From Campylobacter canadensis (lineage in GTDB: Bacteria > Campylobacterota > Campylobacteria > Campylobacterales > Campylobacteraceae), in assembly GCF_013177655.1 (NCBI RefSeq), contig NZ_CP035946.1, forward strand, positions 1,736,001 through 1,800,000: a DNA stretch of 64,000 bases, in the 5' to 3' direction. Within the stretch, counting starts at the first letter, position 1. Each line of letters begins with the position of its first letter. The notes below the pieces were generated by a model. The model was given only the letters and a program-made list of their open reading frames with translations, was not told the DNA's origin and made no database searches. A program made the translations under genes and the position numbers. Below are positions 1 to 8,605 of this stretch, piece by piece.

Positions 1-807
1 CTTAATCACCTCTTTAACGCTAGTTCCTTTTGAATAACCTACATTAAAATAATCACTTTTTTTGTTTTCTTTTAAATACTCATAAGCACAAAAATGTGCA
101 TTAGCTAAATCATCTACATGAATAAAATCTCTAATGCAACTTCCATCAGGGGTATTATATGTATCTCCGTATAAATACATTTTTTCTCTTTGTTTGCTTG
201 CTGTTTGTGCGGCAATTTTTATTAGCAAGGTGCTAGGATTGTATTGCCCTAGTTTTGCTTGAAGCGATGCTCCTGCTACATTAAAATATCTAAGAGCTAT
301 GTAATTAAAATCTTGCTTACTATCGCTAAATTCTTTTAGCATCATTTCTCCAATTAATTTTGTGCTACCGTATGGATTAATAGGATTTTTAATATCATCT
401 TCAAAAATTTCATCTTTAATTAAATTACCATAAGTTGCAGCAGAAGAAGAAAAAATAAAATTATTTATATTATGTAAATTAGCAAATTCTAATAATTTTA
501 CCATCTTGCAAACATTATTTGTGTAGTATTTTAAAGGATTTTGAGTGCTTTCAAATACTTGAGTATTTGCTGCAAAATGAACTATACATTCAATATTATT
601 TTCTTTTGCTATTTTTTCTAAAAGATTATTATCCGCAAAATCTCCTTCATAAAAACTAAAATTGCTATTTTGTTTTAAATAATCAACTGCGTATTTTGCC
701 CCTGTGCTAATATCATCAATCCCAACAACCTTATAACCTCTTTGCATAAAATTATAAGCACAAACAGAGCCAATATACCCAGCAACGCCAGTCATTAAAA
801 ATGTCAT
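1..807 (-). CDS. galE: UDP-glucose 4-epimerase, 3' end outside window
   Basis: Interconverts UDP-glucose and UDP-galactose in the cytoplasm and supplies sugars for LOS, capsule and glycans. I translated the minus strand from an ATG at 807: the N-terminus has the Rossmann motif TGVAGYIGS, followed by HFAANT, an SSAATYG serine and a YGSTK catalytic pair, all typical of extended short-chain epimerases. About 269 codons are in the window (family about 328), so the C-terminus is cut off. The start overlaps the bioA stop (ATGA), and a strong AAAGGAG lies inside the bioA 3' end, so it is translationally coupled to bioA. Confidence 0.93.
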   Translation of the reverse strand, partial: MTFLMTGVAGYIGSVCAYNFMQRGYKVVGIDDISTGAKYAVDYLKQNSNFSFYEGDFADNNLLEKIAKENNIECIVHFAANTQVFESTQNPLKYYTNNVCKMVKLLEFANLHNINNFIFSSSAATYGNLIKDEIFEDDIKNPINPYGSTKLIGEMMLKEFSDSKQDFNYIALRYFNVAGASLQAKLGQYNPSTLLIKIAAQTASKQREKMYLYGDTYNTPDGSCIRDFIHVDDLANAHFCAYEYLKENKKSDYFNVGYSKGTSVKEVIK

Positions 808-2090
808 AAAATCTCCTTTAAAATTAAGTGTAAATTATTTATTACATAATCAATCTCATCATTATTAATTATGTAAGGCGGCATAAAATAAATAGTTTTT
901 GCTAAAGGTCTTAATAATAAGCCTTTTTCTAAAGCTTTTTGCTTTATTAAGCTTGTAAAATTATTTATATTACAATCTACATCAAAGGCAAAAACCATAC
1001 CACAATGCCTTAAATTTTTAACTTCTTTGTAGTTTAAAAATTCTTGCCACCTTTTAAAAATATAAGCGGATTTTATTTTATTTACATTAATAACATCTTC
1101 ATTTTCAAAAATATCAAGCACCGCATTTGCACAAGCACAAGCCAAAGCATTTCCTGTATATGAATGAGAATGCAAAAAAGACCTTTTATAATCTCCATAA
1201 AATTCATCATACACACAATCTTTTAGCATAACAACACTAAGCGGTAAATATCCGCCGCTAATTGCCTTGCTTAAACATAAAAAATCAGGCACAATATCAC
1301 TTTGCATATAAGCAAACATTGTTGAAGTCCTTGCAAAACCTACTGCAATTTCATCAAAAATAATATCAACATCATATTCTTTTGCCATTCTTACTGCTTT
1401 ATTTAAATATTCAACCTTGTACATATTCATATTACCTGCACATTGAATTAAAGGCTCAATAATAAAAGCACTTATTTTATCTGCATATTTTTTTAAAATA
1501 TCTTCTAATGCCTTTAAATACGATGAAAAATCGCTATCATTAAAGCTTGGCACTGGGGTAAAAATATTTTTAATTAATAAATCTTTGTAAGTATTTTTAT
1601 AAATTCCAACATCGCTAATGCTTAAAGCAGCTATTGTTTCTCCGTGATAAGAATTACTTAAAGATAAAAATAATTCCTTTTTTTTGCCTTGTAAAAAATT
1701 TTTATGAAAACTCATTTTCAAGGCTATTTCAACGGCACTTGAGCCATTATCTGCAAAAAAACATTTTTGGAAATTATTATTATTAATTTCGCATAATCTT
1801 TTTGACAAATCAACAATTGGCTTATGTGTAAAACCTGCTAAAATGATGTGTTCTAGGCAATCAATTTGCTCTTTTAGCTTTTTACCAATATACTCATTTT
1901 GATGTCCAAAAATATTCACCCACCAAGAACTAATGCAGTCAATGTAGGCTTTATCATTAAAATCATACAAATACACGCCTTTTGCACTTTTTATAGGCAA
2001 AAGTTCTAAGAATTTATGCTCACTCATTTGAGTACAAGGGTTAAAAAGATATTTTAAACTAAGTTGTGAAACTACTTTATTTTTATCCAT
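804..2090 (-). CDS. bioA: Adenosylmethionine-8-amino-7-oxononanoate aminotransferase
   Basis: PLP enzyme that converts KAPA to DAPA with SAM as amino donor, the third step of biotin ring assembly. The 428-aa length is normal. Visible motifs are NPCTQM near the N-terminus, GSSAVEIALKMS (PLP phosphate region), the FDEIAVGF aspartate box and LSKAISGGYLPLS with the Schiff-base lysine at about residue 275. It is divergent from bioF across only 27 bp and lies upstream of galE. There is no clear Shine-Dalgarno before the ATG. Confidence 0.95.
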   Translation of the reverse strand: MDKNKVVSQLSLKYLFNPCTQMSEHKFLELLPIKSAKGVYLYDFNDKAYIDCISSWWVNIFGHQNEYIGKKLKEQIDCLEHIILAGFTHKPIVDLSKRLCEINNNNFQKCFFADNGSSAVEIALKMSFHKNFLQGKKKELFLSLSNSYHGETIAALSISDVGIYKNTYKDLLIKNIFTPVPSFNDSDFSSYLKALEDILKKYADKISAFIIEPLIQCAGNMNMYKVEYLNKAVRMAKEYDVDIIFDEIAVGFARTSTMFAYMQSDIVPDFLCLSKAISGGYLPLSVVMLKDCVYDEFYGDYKRSFLHSHSYTGNALACACANAVLDIFENEDVINVNKIKSAYIFKRWQEFLNYKEVKNLRHCGMVFAFDVDCNINNFTSLIKQKALEKGLLLRPLAKTIYFMPPYIINNDEIDYVINNLHLILKEIL

Positions 2091-2117
2091 TTTCTAATTC
2101 TTTATAAAATAATTTTT
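2091..2117. promoter_or_regulatory. Divergent bioA/bioF promoter gap with palindromic -10
   Basis: The whole space between the two biotin start codons is 27 bp. It contains TTTATAAA (2101-2108), which reads as a TATAAA -10 element on both strands. On the plus strand a start point about 7 nt downstream would fall at or next to the bioF ATG (2118). On the minus strand it would fall a few bases before the bioA ATG (2090). Neither gene has a good ribosome binding site, so leaderless or near-leaderless transcripts are likely. The -35 regions would lie in the opposite genes. Confidence 0.5.
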
Positions 2118-3227
2118 ATGGTAAAAAGTGTATTAGATGAATTAAAACAAAAAGCAAATTATAGAACTTTAAAAGAGTATAAAAAAGATGGCGATTATTT
2201 AATAATTAACAATGAAAGAAAGCTAAATCTTTCAAGCAATGATTATTTAAATTTAAGCTCTTTGCAAAAAGATTTTTTTAAAAATAATGAATATTTTAAT
2301 TTAAGCTCTGATGCTTCAAGATTACTTTGTGGAGGAGATTATGTGCATAAAGATTTTGAAGATTATCTTAGTTTAATTTACAAAAAACAAGCTTTATTGT
2401 TTAATAGCGGGTATTGTTTAAATCTTTCTTGCATTAGTGCTTTAAGCAAGTTAAAAAATTCTCTTTTTTTGTGTGATAAAAACATTCACGCAAGTATGAT
2501 TGATGGACTTATGTTAAATAATGCTAATTTTAAAAGATATAAACATTCAAATTTAGATGAATTAAAAGAACTTTTATTTTTAAATGCTAATAAATATGAT
2601 TATATTTTTATACTTAGCGAAGCCGTATTTTCAATGGATGGAGATATTTTAGATATAGATAAATTAATACAATTAAAAAAAGAATTTAAAAATGTATATT
2701 TATATATTGATGAAGCTCATAGTATTGGTGTTTTAGGGCAAAATGGCTATGGGCTTAGTTATTTAAATGATGTTGATTTTTGTGTTTTAACCTTTGGAAA
2801 AGCTTTAGCAAGTAATGGTGCTGTGATGCTTTGTGCTGATATTTTTAAAGAGTATTTTATAAATACTGCAAGAAGTTTAATCTACTCAACTTCTATTAGC
2901 CCAATAATTGTTGCTTGGACTTTTTATTTATTCAAGCAATTAAAGAATTTTGATAATTTAAGACAAAATTTAAAAGAATTAAGCCTTTTAGTAAATGAAG
3001 AATTAAAAAGCAAATTCAAAATTGATGGCACTTTGCATATAAAAATGCTTAGATTAAACTCAAACGAAGAAGCTGATTTTTATGCAAAAAAACTATTTTT
3101 AAATTCTTATTATCTACCAGCTATAAAAAAACCCACTACTTTAATTCCATCTTTAAGATTTAGCTTAAAAGCTAATTTTACAAAAGAAGAAATATTAAAA
3201 TTTTGCAAGGTGATTAAAAGTATATGA
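2118..3227 (+). CDS. bioF: 8-amino-7-oxononanoate synthase
   Basis: PLP enzyme that condenses pimeloyl-ACP with L-alanine to KAPA. The 369-aa protein has the alpha-oxoamine synthase signatures: LNLSSNDYLNLS, a glycine-rich SRLLCGGDY, DEAHSIGVLG and TFGKALASNGA with the PLP lysine. It is first in bioF-bioG-bioC and overlaps bioG by 4 bp (ATGA). No Shine-Dalgarno is visible; the ATG sits where a leaderless mRNA would begin. Confidence 0.94.
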   Translation: MVKSVLDELKQKANYRTLKEYKKDGDYLIINNERKLNLSSNDYLNLSSLQKDFFKNNEYFNLSSDASRLLCGGDYVHKDFEDYLSLIYKKQALLFNSGYCLNLSCISALSKLKNSLFLCDKNIHASMIDGLMLNNANFKRYKHSNLDELKELLFLNANKYDYIFILSEAVFSMDGDILDIDKLIQLKKEFKNVYLYIDEAHSIGVLGQNGYGLSYLNDVDFCVLTFGKALASNGAVMLCADIFKEYFINTARSLIYSTSISPIIVAWTFYLFKQLKNFDNLRQNLKELSLLVNEELKSKFKIDGTLHIKMLRLNSNEEADFYAKKLFLNSYYLPAIKKPTTLIPSLRFSLKANFTKEEILKFCKVIKSI

Positions 3228-3823
3228 AAAGTATTTTTTTAAATCAAAAAAAGAATAAAAATTTAATCTTATTTTTTAGTGGTTTTGCTTGTTCGTTTAA
3301 GATGTTTGAGCATTTAAAATACGATGAATTTGATGTTTTGATAATTTATAATTATACAGATAATAATGCTGATTTTTTACATTTTTTAAAAGTTTATGAA
3401 GGCATTTATTTACTTGCTTTTTCAATGGGCGTTATGATAGCTTCTAAGATTAATTTTAATATAAATTTCATAAAAAAAATTGCAATTAATGGCTCTTTAG
3501 AAGGAATAGGACAAAAATCAATTGATGAAAGAATTTTTAAACTAAGCATAAAAAATTTTAATTTAGATGAGTTTTTAAAGGCTGCAAATTATTTAGAATT
3601 TAAAGAATTTTTAAACTACGACTTTAAAGAAGAATTAAAAAATATTTTAGCTTTAAGTAAAGAAAAAAGCTATCTTAAAAACTATGATAAACTAATTTTA
3701 AGCGATAAAGAGCATATTTTTAAAAAGCTAGAAAAAGAAGATTTTTACAAGCAATTGCAAAAAATCTCTTCATATCATTATTGTTTTAAGGATTTTAAAA
3801 GTTGGAAAGAAATAATTTTTTAA
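3224..3823 (+). CDS. bioG: Pimeloyl-ACP methyl ester esterase (DUF452 family)
   Basis: BioG esterases play the BioH role: they cleave the methyl ester from pimeloyl-ACP methyl ester to end pimelate synthesis. The 199-aa protein starts with a beta-strand FFSGFACSF and carries LLAFSMGVMIAS, the nucleophile-serine elbow of DUF452 hydrolases. Its position between bioF and bioC is the usual context. It overlaps the bioC start by 22 bp. Confidence 0.88.
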   Translation: MKSIFLNQKKNKNLILFFSGFACSFKMFEHLKYDEFDVLIIYNYTDNNADFLHFLKVYEGIYLLAFSMGVMIASKINFNINFIKKIAINGSLEGIGQKSIDERIFKLSIKNFNLDEFLKAANYLEFKEFLNYDFKEELKNILALSKEKSYLKNYDKLILSDKEHIFKKLEKEDFYKQLQKISSYHYCFKDFKSWKEIIF

Positions 3824-4503
3824 AAGCTAAAAATACTTATTTAAAAGAAGCCTTAATTCAACAAAATATGAGAGAACTTCTTTTTAACTTTTTAGAAAAA
3901 AAACATTACAAAAATGTCTTAGATATAGGCACAAATCAAGGCGAATTTGCAAAATTAATAAAAGAAAAAATTACTTTTAATTCTTTTGATTGTCTTGATA
4001 TTAATCATAATGAAGAGTTTTTTTTAAATAGCGAGTTTAATTTTATTTGCAGTGATTTTTTAGCTTATGAAAGTTGTAAAAAATATGATTTAATAATTTC
4101 TAATGCTTGTTTGCAATGGCTTGATTTTAAAAAGGCAATAATTAAGATTAAAAAACTAGCAAATGATGATAGTGTAATTCTTTTAAGTACATTTTGCACT
4201 GGTAATTTATATCAAATAAAAGATTTTTTTAACATTAGCTTAGATTATTTAAGCGTAGAAAAAATACAAAATATAATAAAAAAATATTTTCCAAATTCTT
4301 ATTGCTTTTGCAAAGATTACAAGCTTAGTTTTAAAAGTGCGATTGACTGCTTTAGACATCTTAAAAATACTGGGGTAACAGGATTTGCAAGAGTTAATCT
4401 TAATAAGCAAATCCTAAAAGATTATGAACTAAAATACAAAAACACTCTAAGTTATAAATGTGTTTTTATAATTATTAATCCTTCCTTAAATCAATATTCT
4501 TAA
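3802..4503 (+). CDS. bioC: Malonyl-ACP O-methyltransferase
   Basis: SAM-dependent methyltransferase that disguises malonyl-ACP so the fatty-acid machinery can extend it to pimelate. The 233-aa protein has motif I VLDIGTNQGEFAKL and the acidic CLDINH strand end, then LIISNACLQWL, typical of BioC. The start is a TTG at 3802 inside the end of bioG, supported by AAGGA about 10 nt upstream; there is no better ATG before motif I. Its 3' end overlaps the convergent amidohydrolase gene by 29 bp. Confidence 0.87.
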   Translation: MERNNFLKAKNTYLKEALIQQNMRELLFNFLEKKHYKNVLDIGTNQGEFAKLIKEKITFNSFDCLDINHNEEFFLNSEFNFICSDFLAYESCKKYDLIISNACLQWLDFKKAIIKIKKLANDDSVILLSTFCTGNLYQIKDFFNISLDYLSVEKIQNIIKKYFPNSYCFCKDYKLSFKSAIDCFRHLKNTGVTGFARVNLNKQILKDYELKYKNTLSYKCVFIIINPSLNQYS

Positions 4504-5566
4504 TAAGCTCAAGCCATATATTTACACCATTATTAAGTGCATTTTTATTAATGCTCATATTTGGATGATGAAGACCAGGGGTGCAATCTACACCAAGCCC
4601 CATAAAACCTGCTTTTATACCTTTTTTAACAGGATAAAAGAAAAAATCTTCTCCGCCTAAAATATTTTTTTCTTTAAACACATTTTCTTCGCCTAAGATA
4701 TTTACACAAGCTTTGTAGCATTCTTTAGCACATAAGCTATTAATTTGTGCTGCTACAATATCGTTTAAAATTTCATATTCATAAGTTGAATTATTAAAAG
4801 TAATCACTTTTGCAGCTTGTAATAATTTTTCTTTTAACTCTTGCATTGTTTTATTATCTTGCGCTCTTAAATCAAATACAATACTTGCTTTATCGTTAAT
4901 TGAATTTGTTACTGCGTTATTTGCTACAAAACGAGTAACTTTAATGCTTGATGCTATGCTAGTATCTACATAAATCATTCTTGCTGCATTTATCAAAGCA
5001 CAAGCACTATCAATAGCGTTTATGCCAAGATGTGGTCTTGCTGCGTGTGCGCTTAGACCTGTAATATCAAACTTAATAGCACAACTAGCTGCAAAATACA
5101 TACTAGCAATGGCTTGATTACTTTGGCATTCTTGCTTTGGTCTTATGTGCATTCCATAAATTTCATTTACATCATCTAAAGCCTTATTTTCTATCATAAA
5201 CAAAGCGCCCTTTCCTAGCTCTTCTGCAGGTTGGAATAAAAAGCGAAAAGATTTATTTTTAATTAAATTATTTTGCTTTGCAATTAAGGCTGCGTTTAAA
5301 AGCATAGCACTATGTGCATCATGCCCACAAGAATGAATTGCACAAATTTTATCATCAATATTATGTCCTAAAGCATCCATATCAGCCCTTAAAGCTACAA
5401 CATAATCACTATTTGTAAGCTGTGCATAAAAGCCTGTTTGTCCAACTTCTTGTATATAAAAACCAGCCTTGCTTAATTTTTCTTTTAAATAAGCACTTGT
5501 TTTAAATTCACAAAAGCCAAGTTCGGCTAAATTGTGTAAATCTTCATAAAATTTAATTACTTGCAT
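4475..5566 (-). CDS. M20-family amidohydrolase/peptidase
   Basis: Probable cytoplasmic zinc or manganese amidohydrolase acting on an N-acyl amino acid or a dipeptide. The 363-aa protein has the M20 metal-site motifs LRADMDAL, SCGHDAHSAM, FLFQPAEELGKGA, GMHIRP, GGEDFFFY and LHHPN. Between the second and third there is room for the usual catalytic and bridging residues, and a dimerisation domain (ITGLSAHAARPHLG) follows. It is related to hippurate hydrolase HipO and to N-acyl-diaminopimelate deacetylases, but I cannot assign the substrate. It is divergent from a yjiH-yjiG pair. Confidence 0.85.
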   Translation of the reverse strand: MQVIKFYEDLHNLAELGFCEFKTSAYLKEKLSKAGFYIQEVGQTGFYAQLTNSDYVVALRADMDALGHNIDDKICAIHSCGHDAHSAMLLNAALIAKQNNLIKNKSFRFLFQPAEELGKGALFMIENKALDDVNEIYGMHIRPKQECQSNQAIASMYFAASCAIKFDITGLSAHAARPHLGINAIDSACALINAARMIYVDTSIASSIKVTRFVANNAVTNSINDKASIVFDLRAQDNKTMQELKEKLLQAAKVITFNNSTYEYEILNDIVAAQINSLCAKECYKACVNILGEENVFKEKNILGGEDFFFYPVKKGIKAGFMGLGVDCTPGLHHPNMSINKNALNNGVNIWLELIKNIDLRKD

Positions 5567-5639
5567 TTTTTCTCCTTTAAATTTCTTTAATTATTACTAA
5601 AATAAATTACCATTTAACATCTTTTAAACAAGGATTACT

Positions 5640-6281
5640 ATGAAAAATGAATTTGTGATTGGTAAAGTAAAATTTAGCTCTTATCTTGCTTTAATTTTTC
5701 TTATTTTGTTTTTTTCTGGTTTGCTTTCAAAACACGATATTTTAAAAGCATTTGATTTTGCAACATTAAGCGGTACCTTTGGGCAAATAAAATTAAACGA
5801 ATTTAGCTTTTCTTTTCTTGGCAAGGGTGGAGATGGTGCTAGGGCTGGATTTTTATTTGCCTTTTCATTAATTCCTGCAATTATGCTTGCTTTAGGCGTT
5901 ATTGAATTAATGCAGCACTACGGTGCAATTAAAGCAGCACAAAAATTATTAAGCCCTATTTTAAGACCGATTTTAGGCGTGGCTGGACTTTGTGGAATAA
6001 TTTTAATTACTGATTTACAAAGCACTGATGCTGGTGCTATTATGAGCAAACAAGCTTATGAAGATGAATTAATTGATGAAAAAAGTTTAATAATAATTGC
6101 TGCTTGGCAATATAGTGGAGCTGGGCTTATAAATAACTTTTTTGCTATAGGTGCAGCTATTATTTCGCATTTAAGTATTTTACCAATTATTATAATTATG
6201 CTTATGATAATTATGAAATTCATAGGAGCAATCTTTGTAAGAATTATGCTAAATACAATTTATAAAAAGGATTTTGCATGA
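5640..6281 (+). CDS. yjiH: YjiH-like membrane protein (nucleoside-recognition/Gate domain)
   Basis: Polytopic inner-membrane protein of 213 aa with a Gate-type domain. Visible: LILFFSGLL and ALGVIELM hydrophobic helices, the conserved QSTDAGAIMS segment, and QYSGAGLINNFFAIGAA. The transported substrate of this family is unknown. The stop overlaps the ATG of the second half-protein (ATGA), so the two are made as a pair. In E. coli the yjiH-yjiG pair lies with iadA, an isoaspartyl dipeptidase; here the neighbour is an M20 hydrolase. Confidence 0.75.
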   Translation: MKNEFVIGKVKFSSYLALIFLILFFSGLLSKHDILKAFDFATLSGTFGQIKLNEFSFSFLGKGGDGARAGFLFAFSLIPAIMLALGVIELMQHYGAIKAAQKLLSPILRPILGVAGLCGIILITDLQSTDAGAIMSKQAYEDELIDEKSLIIIAAWQYSGAGLINNFFAIGAAIISHLSILPIIIIMLMIIMKFIGAIFVRIMLNTIYKKDFA

Positions 6282-6736
6282 ATAAAAATCCATTAGATGT
6301 TTTTATTGAAGGGGCAAAAAAGGGTTTTAATATTGCTGTTTTTTCATTATTGCCTAATGTTTTAATGGCTTATGTGATTGCAAAAATGCTTACAATTTTA
6401 GGAATTATGCAATTATTAGCAAAGATTTTTTCTCCTATTATGAGTTTATTTTCTTTACCTGGAGAAAGCATTGCTGTTTTATTATCTGCTTGGCTTAGCG
6501 TTAGTGCTGGAGTTGGAATGCTAATTAGCCTTATTAGTGATAATTTATTAAACGATGTACAAATTAGCATTATAACCCCTGCTATTTTTTTAATGGGCGC
6601 ACAACTTCAATATATGGGAAGATTATTAGGCGTTGCAGGAGTTAGAAAAAAATATTGGCCATTGCTAATGCTAACAAGTATTTTAAATGCCTTTATTGCT
6701 ATGGGATTTTTAGCTTTTTATTTTAAAATAAGTTAA
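6278..6736 (+). CDS. yjiG: YjiG-like membrane protein (Gate domain partner)
   Basis: 152-aa polytopic membrane protein with four or five hydrophobic helices. It begins NPLDVFIEGAKKGFNIA, the usual start of this half, and contains FSLPGESIAVLLSAWLS and a terminal QLQYMGRLLGVAG segment. It probably forms a two-component permease with the preceding gene. The length matches E. coli YjiG (about 153 aa). The stop overlaps the 3' end of the convergent DUF59 gene. Confidence 0.75.
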   Translation: MNKNPLDVFIEGAKKGFNIAVFSLLPNVLMAYVIAKMLTILGIMQLLAKIFSPIMSLFSLPGESIAVLLSAWLSVSAGVGMLISLISDNLLNDVQISIITPAIFLMGAQLQYMGRLLGVAGVRKKYWPLLMLTSILNAFIAMGFLAFYFKIS

Positions 6737-7026
6737 AAAAAGCTTAATTCTTTTTTTACCTCATCGCTTGCAAAAGATATTTCCCAAGCAGGTTCAAAAA
6801 CTAAATTAATCTCGCAGCTATTAACGCCTTCTACGCTTAAAGCTGCGTTTTTTACCCAATCAAGTATCATCTCATGCATAGGACAAGATTTAGTTGATAA
6901 ACTCATAGTTACAATACAATCTCCGCTATTAAACTCAACATTATAAATTAAACCAAGCTCTACTACGCTAAATCCTACTTCAGGGTCAATAACTTCATTT
7001 ATTGCACTAATTATCTTTTTAATCAT
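6733..7026 (-). CDS. DUF59/MIP18-family Fe-S assembly protein (SufT/PaaD-like)
   Basis: 97-aa single-domain protein of the MIP18 family, which helps deliver or assemble iron-sulfur clusters. Visible: the N-terminal VIDPEVGFSVVELGLIY stretch and the conserved cysteine in STKSCPMHEMI. It overlaps the upstream membrane-protein gene by 8 bp and is third in a DUF2249-membrane-DUF59 operon. DUF59 and DUF2249 proteins are frequent partners in nitric-oxide and denitrification loci, so a role in repairing or maturing metal centres under nitrosative stress is an inference. Confidence 0.82.
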   Translation of the reverse strand: MIKKIISAINEVIDPEVGFSVVELGLIYNVEFNSGDCIVTMSLSTKSCPMHEMILDWVKNAALSVEGVNSCEINLVFEPAWEISFASDEVKKELSFF

Positions 7027-8158
7027 TTTTTTCTCCTTTGTATTTTATAAAAGTAAAAATATTTATCATATTAATAAAAAGCAAAAGCAAAAATATAAGC
7101 CAAAAATAAGCTAAAAAATCTTTAAAGAATAAAACACTAATAAAACAAAAAACATTAAGCAAAATACAAATATTTGCTAATTTTTCTTTTACCATATCAG
7201 TTAATAATGGAACTTTGCACTTACCAACAAATTTAGCTATAAAATGATACCAAATTAAAAAAGGTAAAATTTTATACATATGCGCAACTATAAAAGGTAG
7301 CAATACTCCAAAAATTAATGATAAAATTGCTAAATTATAATATTTTAAAAAACACAAAATACTAGTAAAAATCAAGCACAAAGCACTAAAAATAACATTT
7401 ATATTCCAATAATCAAGCTTTTTTCTTACCCTATTTTTTAGCAAGATTAAAACCCAAATAGCAAAAACAATCATCGCTAAATATGCAAATATTGCTAAAT
7501 GAAAAATCGCTAAAAAATATAAAATAAAAGATATTTTTACTAAGATTATAGGACTTTTATGATTTAAGCTAAACATAGGTAAAAGCATTAAAGCAGCACC
7601 CATTGAAGTAAAAAACACAAAACCAAGCATAAAATATATATGATAATACAAAAATATTTCATACTCAATTTCAATATATAAATTATAAAAAGCAAAAATA
7701 CAAAAAGCAGCACAAAGCCCTAAAAATAAATATACAACAGCACAATATAAAAGCATTTGTGTAAGGTTTTTTATCTTATAAAAAGATAATAAAAATAAAA
7801 AAATAAAATAAAATAAAGCAATACAAATAAAAATAGCACTCTTAAAGCACAAAGAATAATTAGCGCTATAAAATCCATAAAGTAAAACACATATAAAAAT
7901 ATTAAAAATTAAAGCAAAAATTAAAGACATTTTTATGCTAATAAATGCTTTTTCATAGGCAACAGAGCTTAATTGATACAAACTTGCAATAATTACATTT
8001 AAAGCAAAGGCAGCAAAAAATGAATGTAAAAATGCTTTAAAATATGCCGAGTCTAAATTAAATTTAAAAAGTAAAAAAGAAAAAGTAAGTAAGTGCATTA
8101 ATGCAAATACAAAATAAATTCCTACTAATTTAAACGGCGGCGCAAAAGAATTTAGCAT
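7019..8158 (-). CDS. Polytopic membrane protein, possibly NnrS/heme-copper-like
   Basis: 379 aa, almost entirely hydrophobic, with about twelve predicted helices. I do not recognise the family with certainty. The N-terminus (FAPPFKLVGIYFV) and the segment HMYKILPFLIWYH resemble NnrS-type and heme-copper-oxidase-related membrane proteins. Several histidines lie inside predicted helices, which could bind heme. It is sandwiched between DUF2249 and DUF59 genes with 1-bp and 8-bp overlaps, so it shares their FNR-type promoter. Confidence 0.6.
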   Translation of the reverse strand: MLNSFAPPFKLVGIYFVFALMHLLTFSFLLFKFNLDSAYFKAFLHSFFAAFALNVIIASLYQLSSVAYEKAFISIKMSLIFALIFNIFICVLLYGFYSANYSLCFKSAIFICIALFYFIFLFLLSFYKIKNLTQMLLYCAVVYLFLGLCAAFCIFAFYNLYIEIEYEIFLYYHIYFMLGFVFFTSMGAALMLLPMFSLNHKSPIILVKISFILYFLAIFHLAIFAYLAMIVFAIWVLILLKNRVRKKLDYWNINVIFSALCLIFTSILCFLKYYNLAILSLIFGVLLPFIVAHMYKILPFLIWYHFIAKFVGKCKVPLLTDMVKEKLANICILLNVFCFISVLFFKDFLAYFWLIFLLLLFINMINIFTFIKYKGEKND

Positions 8159-8484
8159 TATTTATGGTCCTTGCAGCTTTCATCAAAATTAATTTTTTCT
8201 ACTCCTTCTTTTTGGGTAAAAATTAATTCAAATATTCCATTTTCTTCAGTACTTTGTATATCAAAATAAGCACTAACACTTGGCAATAAACCCAATGGAT
8301 TGCGATGATTGTGCATAATTAATTTTTGATTAGCTTTTAAATTATTTAAACCAACCCTTGCATTAATCATTGGTTCAGGTGGCATACAAGCACTACTATC
8401 AAAAGCTAAATACTCATCATTTTCATAAAACTTCACAGTGGCATTTTTTAATGAAACTTCTTTCCAAGATTTAAAATCAAACAT
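8158..8484 (-). CDS. DUF2249 domain protein
   Basis: 108-aa cytoplasmic protein with one DUF2249 domain. The diagnostic PPEPM motif is at about residues 35-39, followed by an LIMHNHRNPLGLLP segment. The molecular role of the family is not settled; it is common next to NO reductases, hemerythrins and anaerobic regulators. It is the first gene of the three-gene minus-strand operon, with a good GGAG site and a promoter carrying an FNR/CRP-like box. Confidence 0.8.
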   Translation of the reverse strand: MFDFKSWKEVSLKNATVKFYENDEYLAFDSSACMPPEPMINARVGLNNLKANQKLIMHNHRNPLGLLPSVSAYFDIQSTEENGIFELIFTQKEGVEKINFDESCKDHK

Positions 8485-8497
8485 ATTTTCTCCTTTT

Positions 8498-8545
8498 TGC
8501 TGATATTATATTTTTTTACAAGCTTTTATTTTTGATTTAGGTCAA
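8498..8545 (-). promoter_or_regulatory. FNR/CRP-type activated promoter of the DUF2249 operon
   Basis: The 14-bp sequence TTGATTTAGGTCAA at 8532-8545 matches the FNR consensus TTGAT-N4-ATCAA with one mismatch. On the minus strand a perfect TATAAT -10 occupies 8510-8505, so the start point should be near 8498, just before the Shine-Dalgarno. The box centre then lies about 40 nt upstream of the start, the class II position at which FNR/CRP proteins activate transcription. No -35 element is needed in this arrangement. Confidence 0.6.
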
Positions 8546-8605
8546 AAAAGATAAGAATTTATATTTTTGCGTTAAACTGCTTGAAAATTGTGTTTAAGGT
8601 TGATT

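Noticed and set aside
6370-6570. 66-codon minus-strand frame inside yjiG
   Set aside because: Shadow of the membrane-protein gene; no ribosome site.
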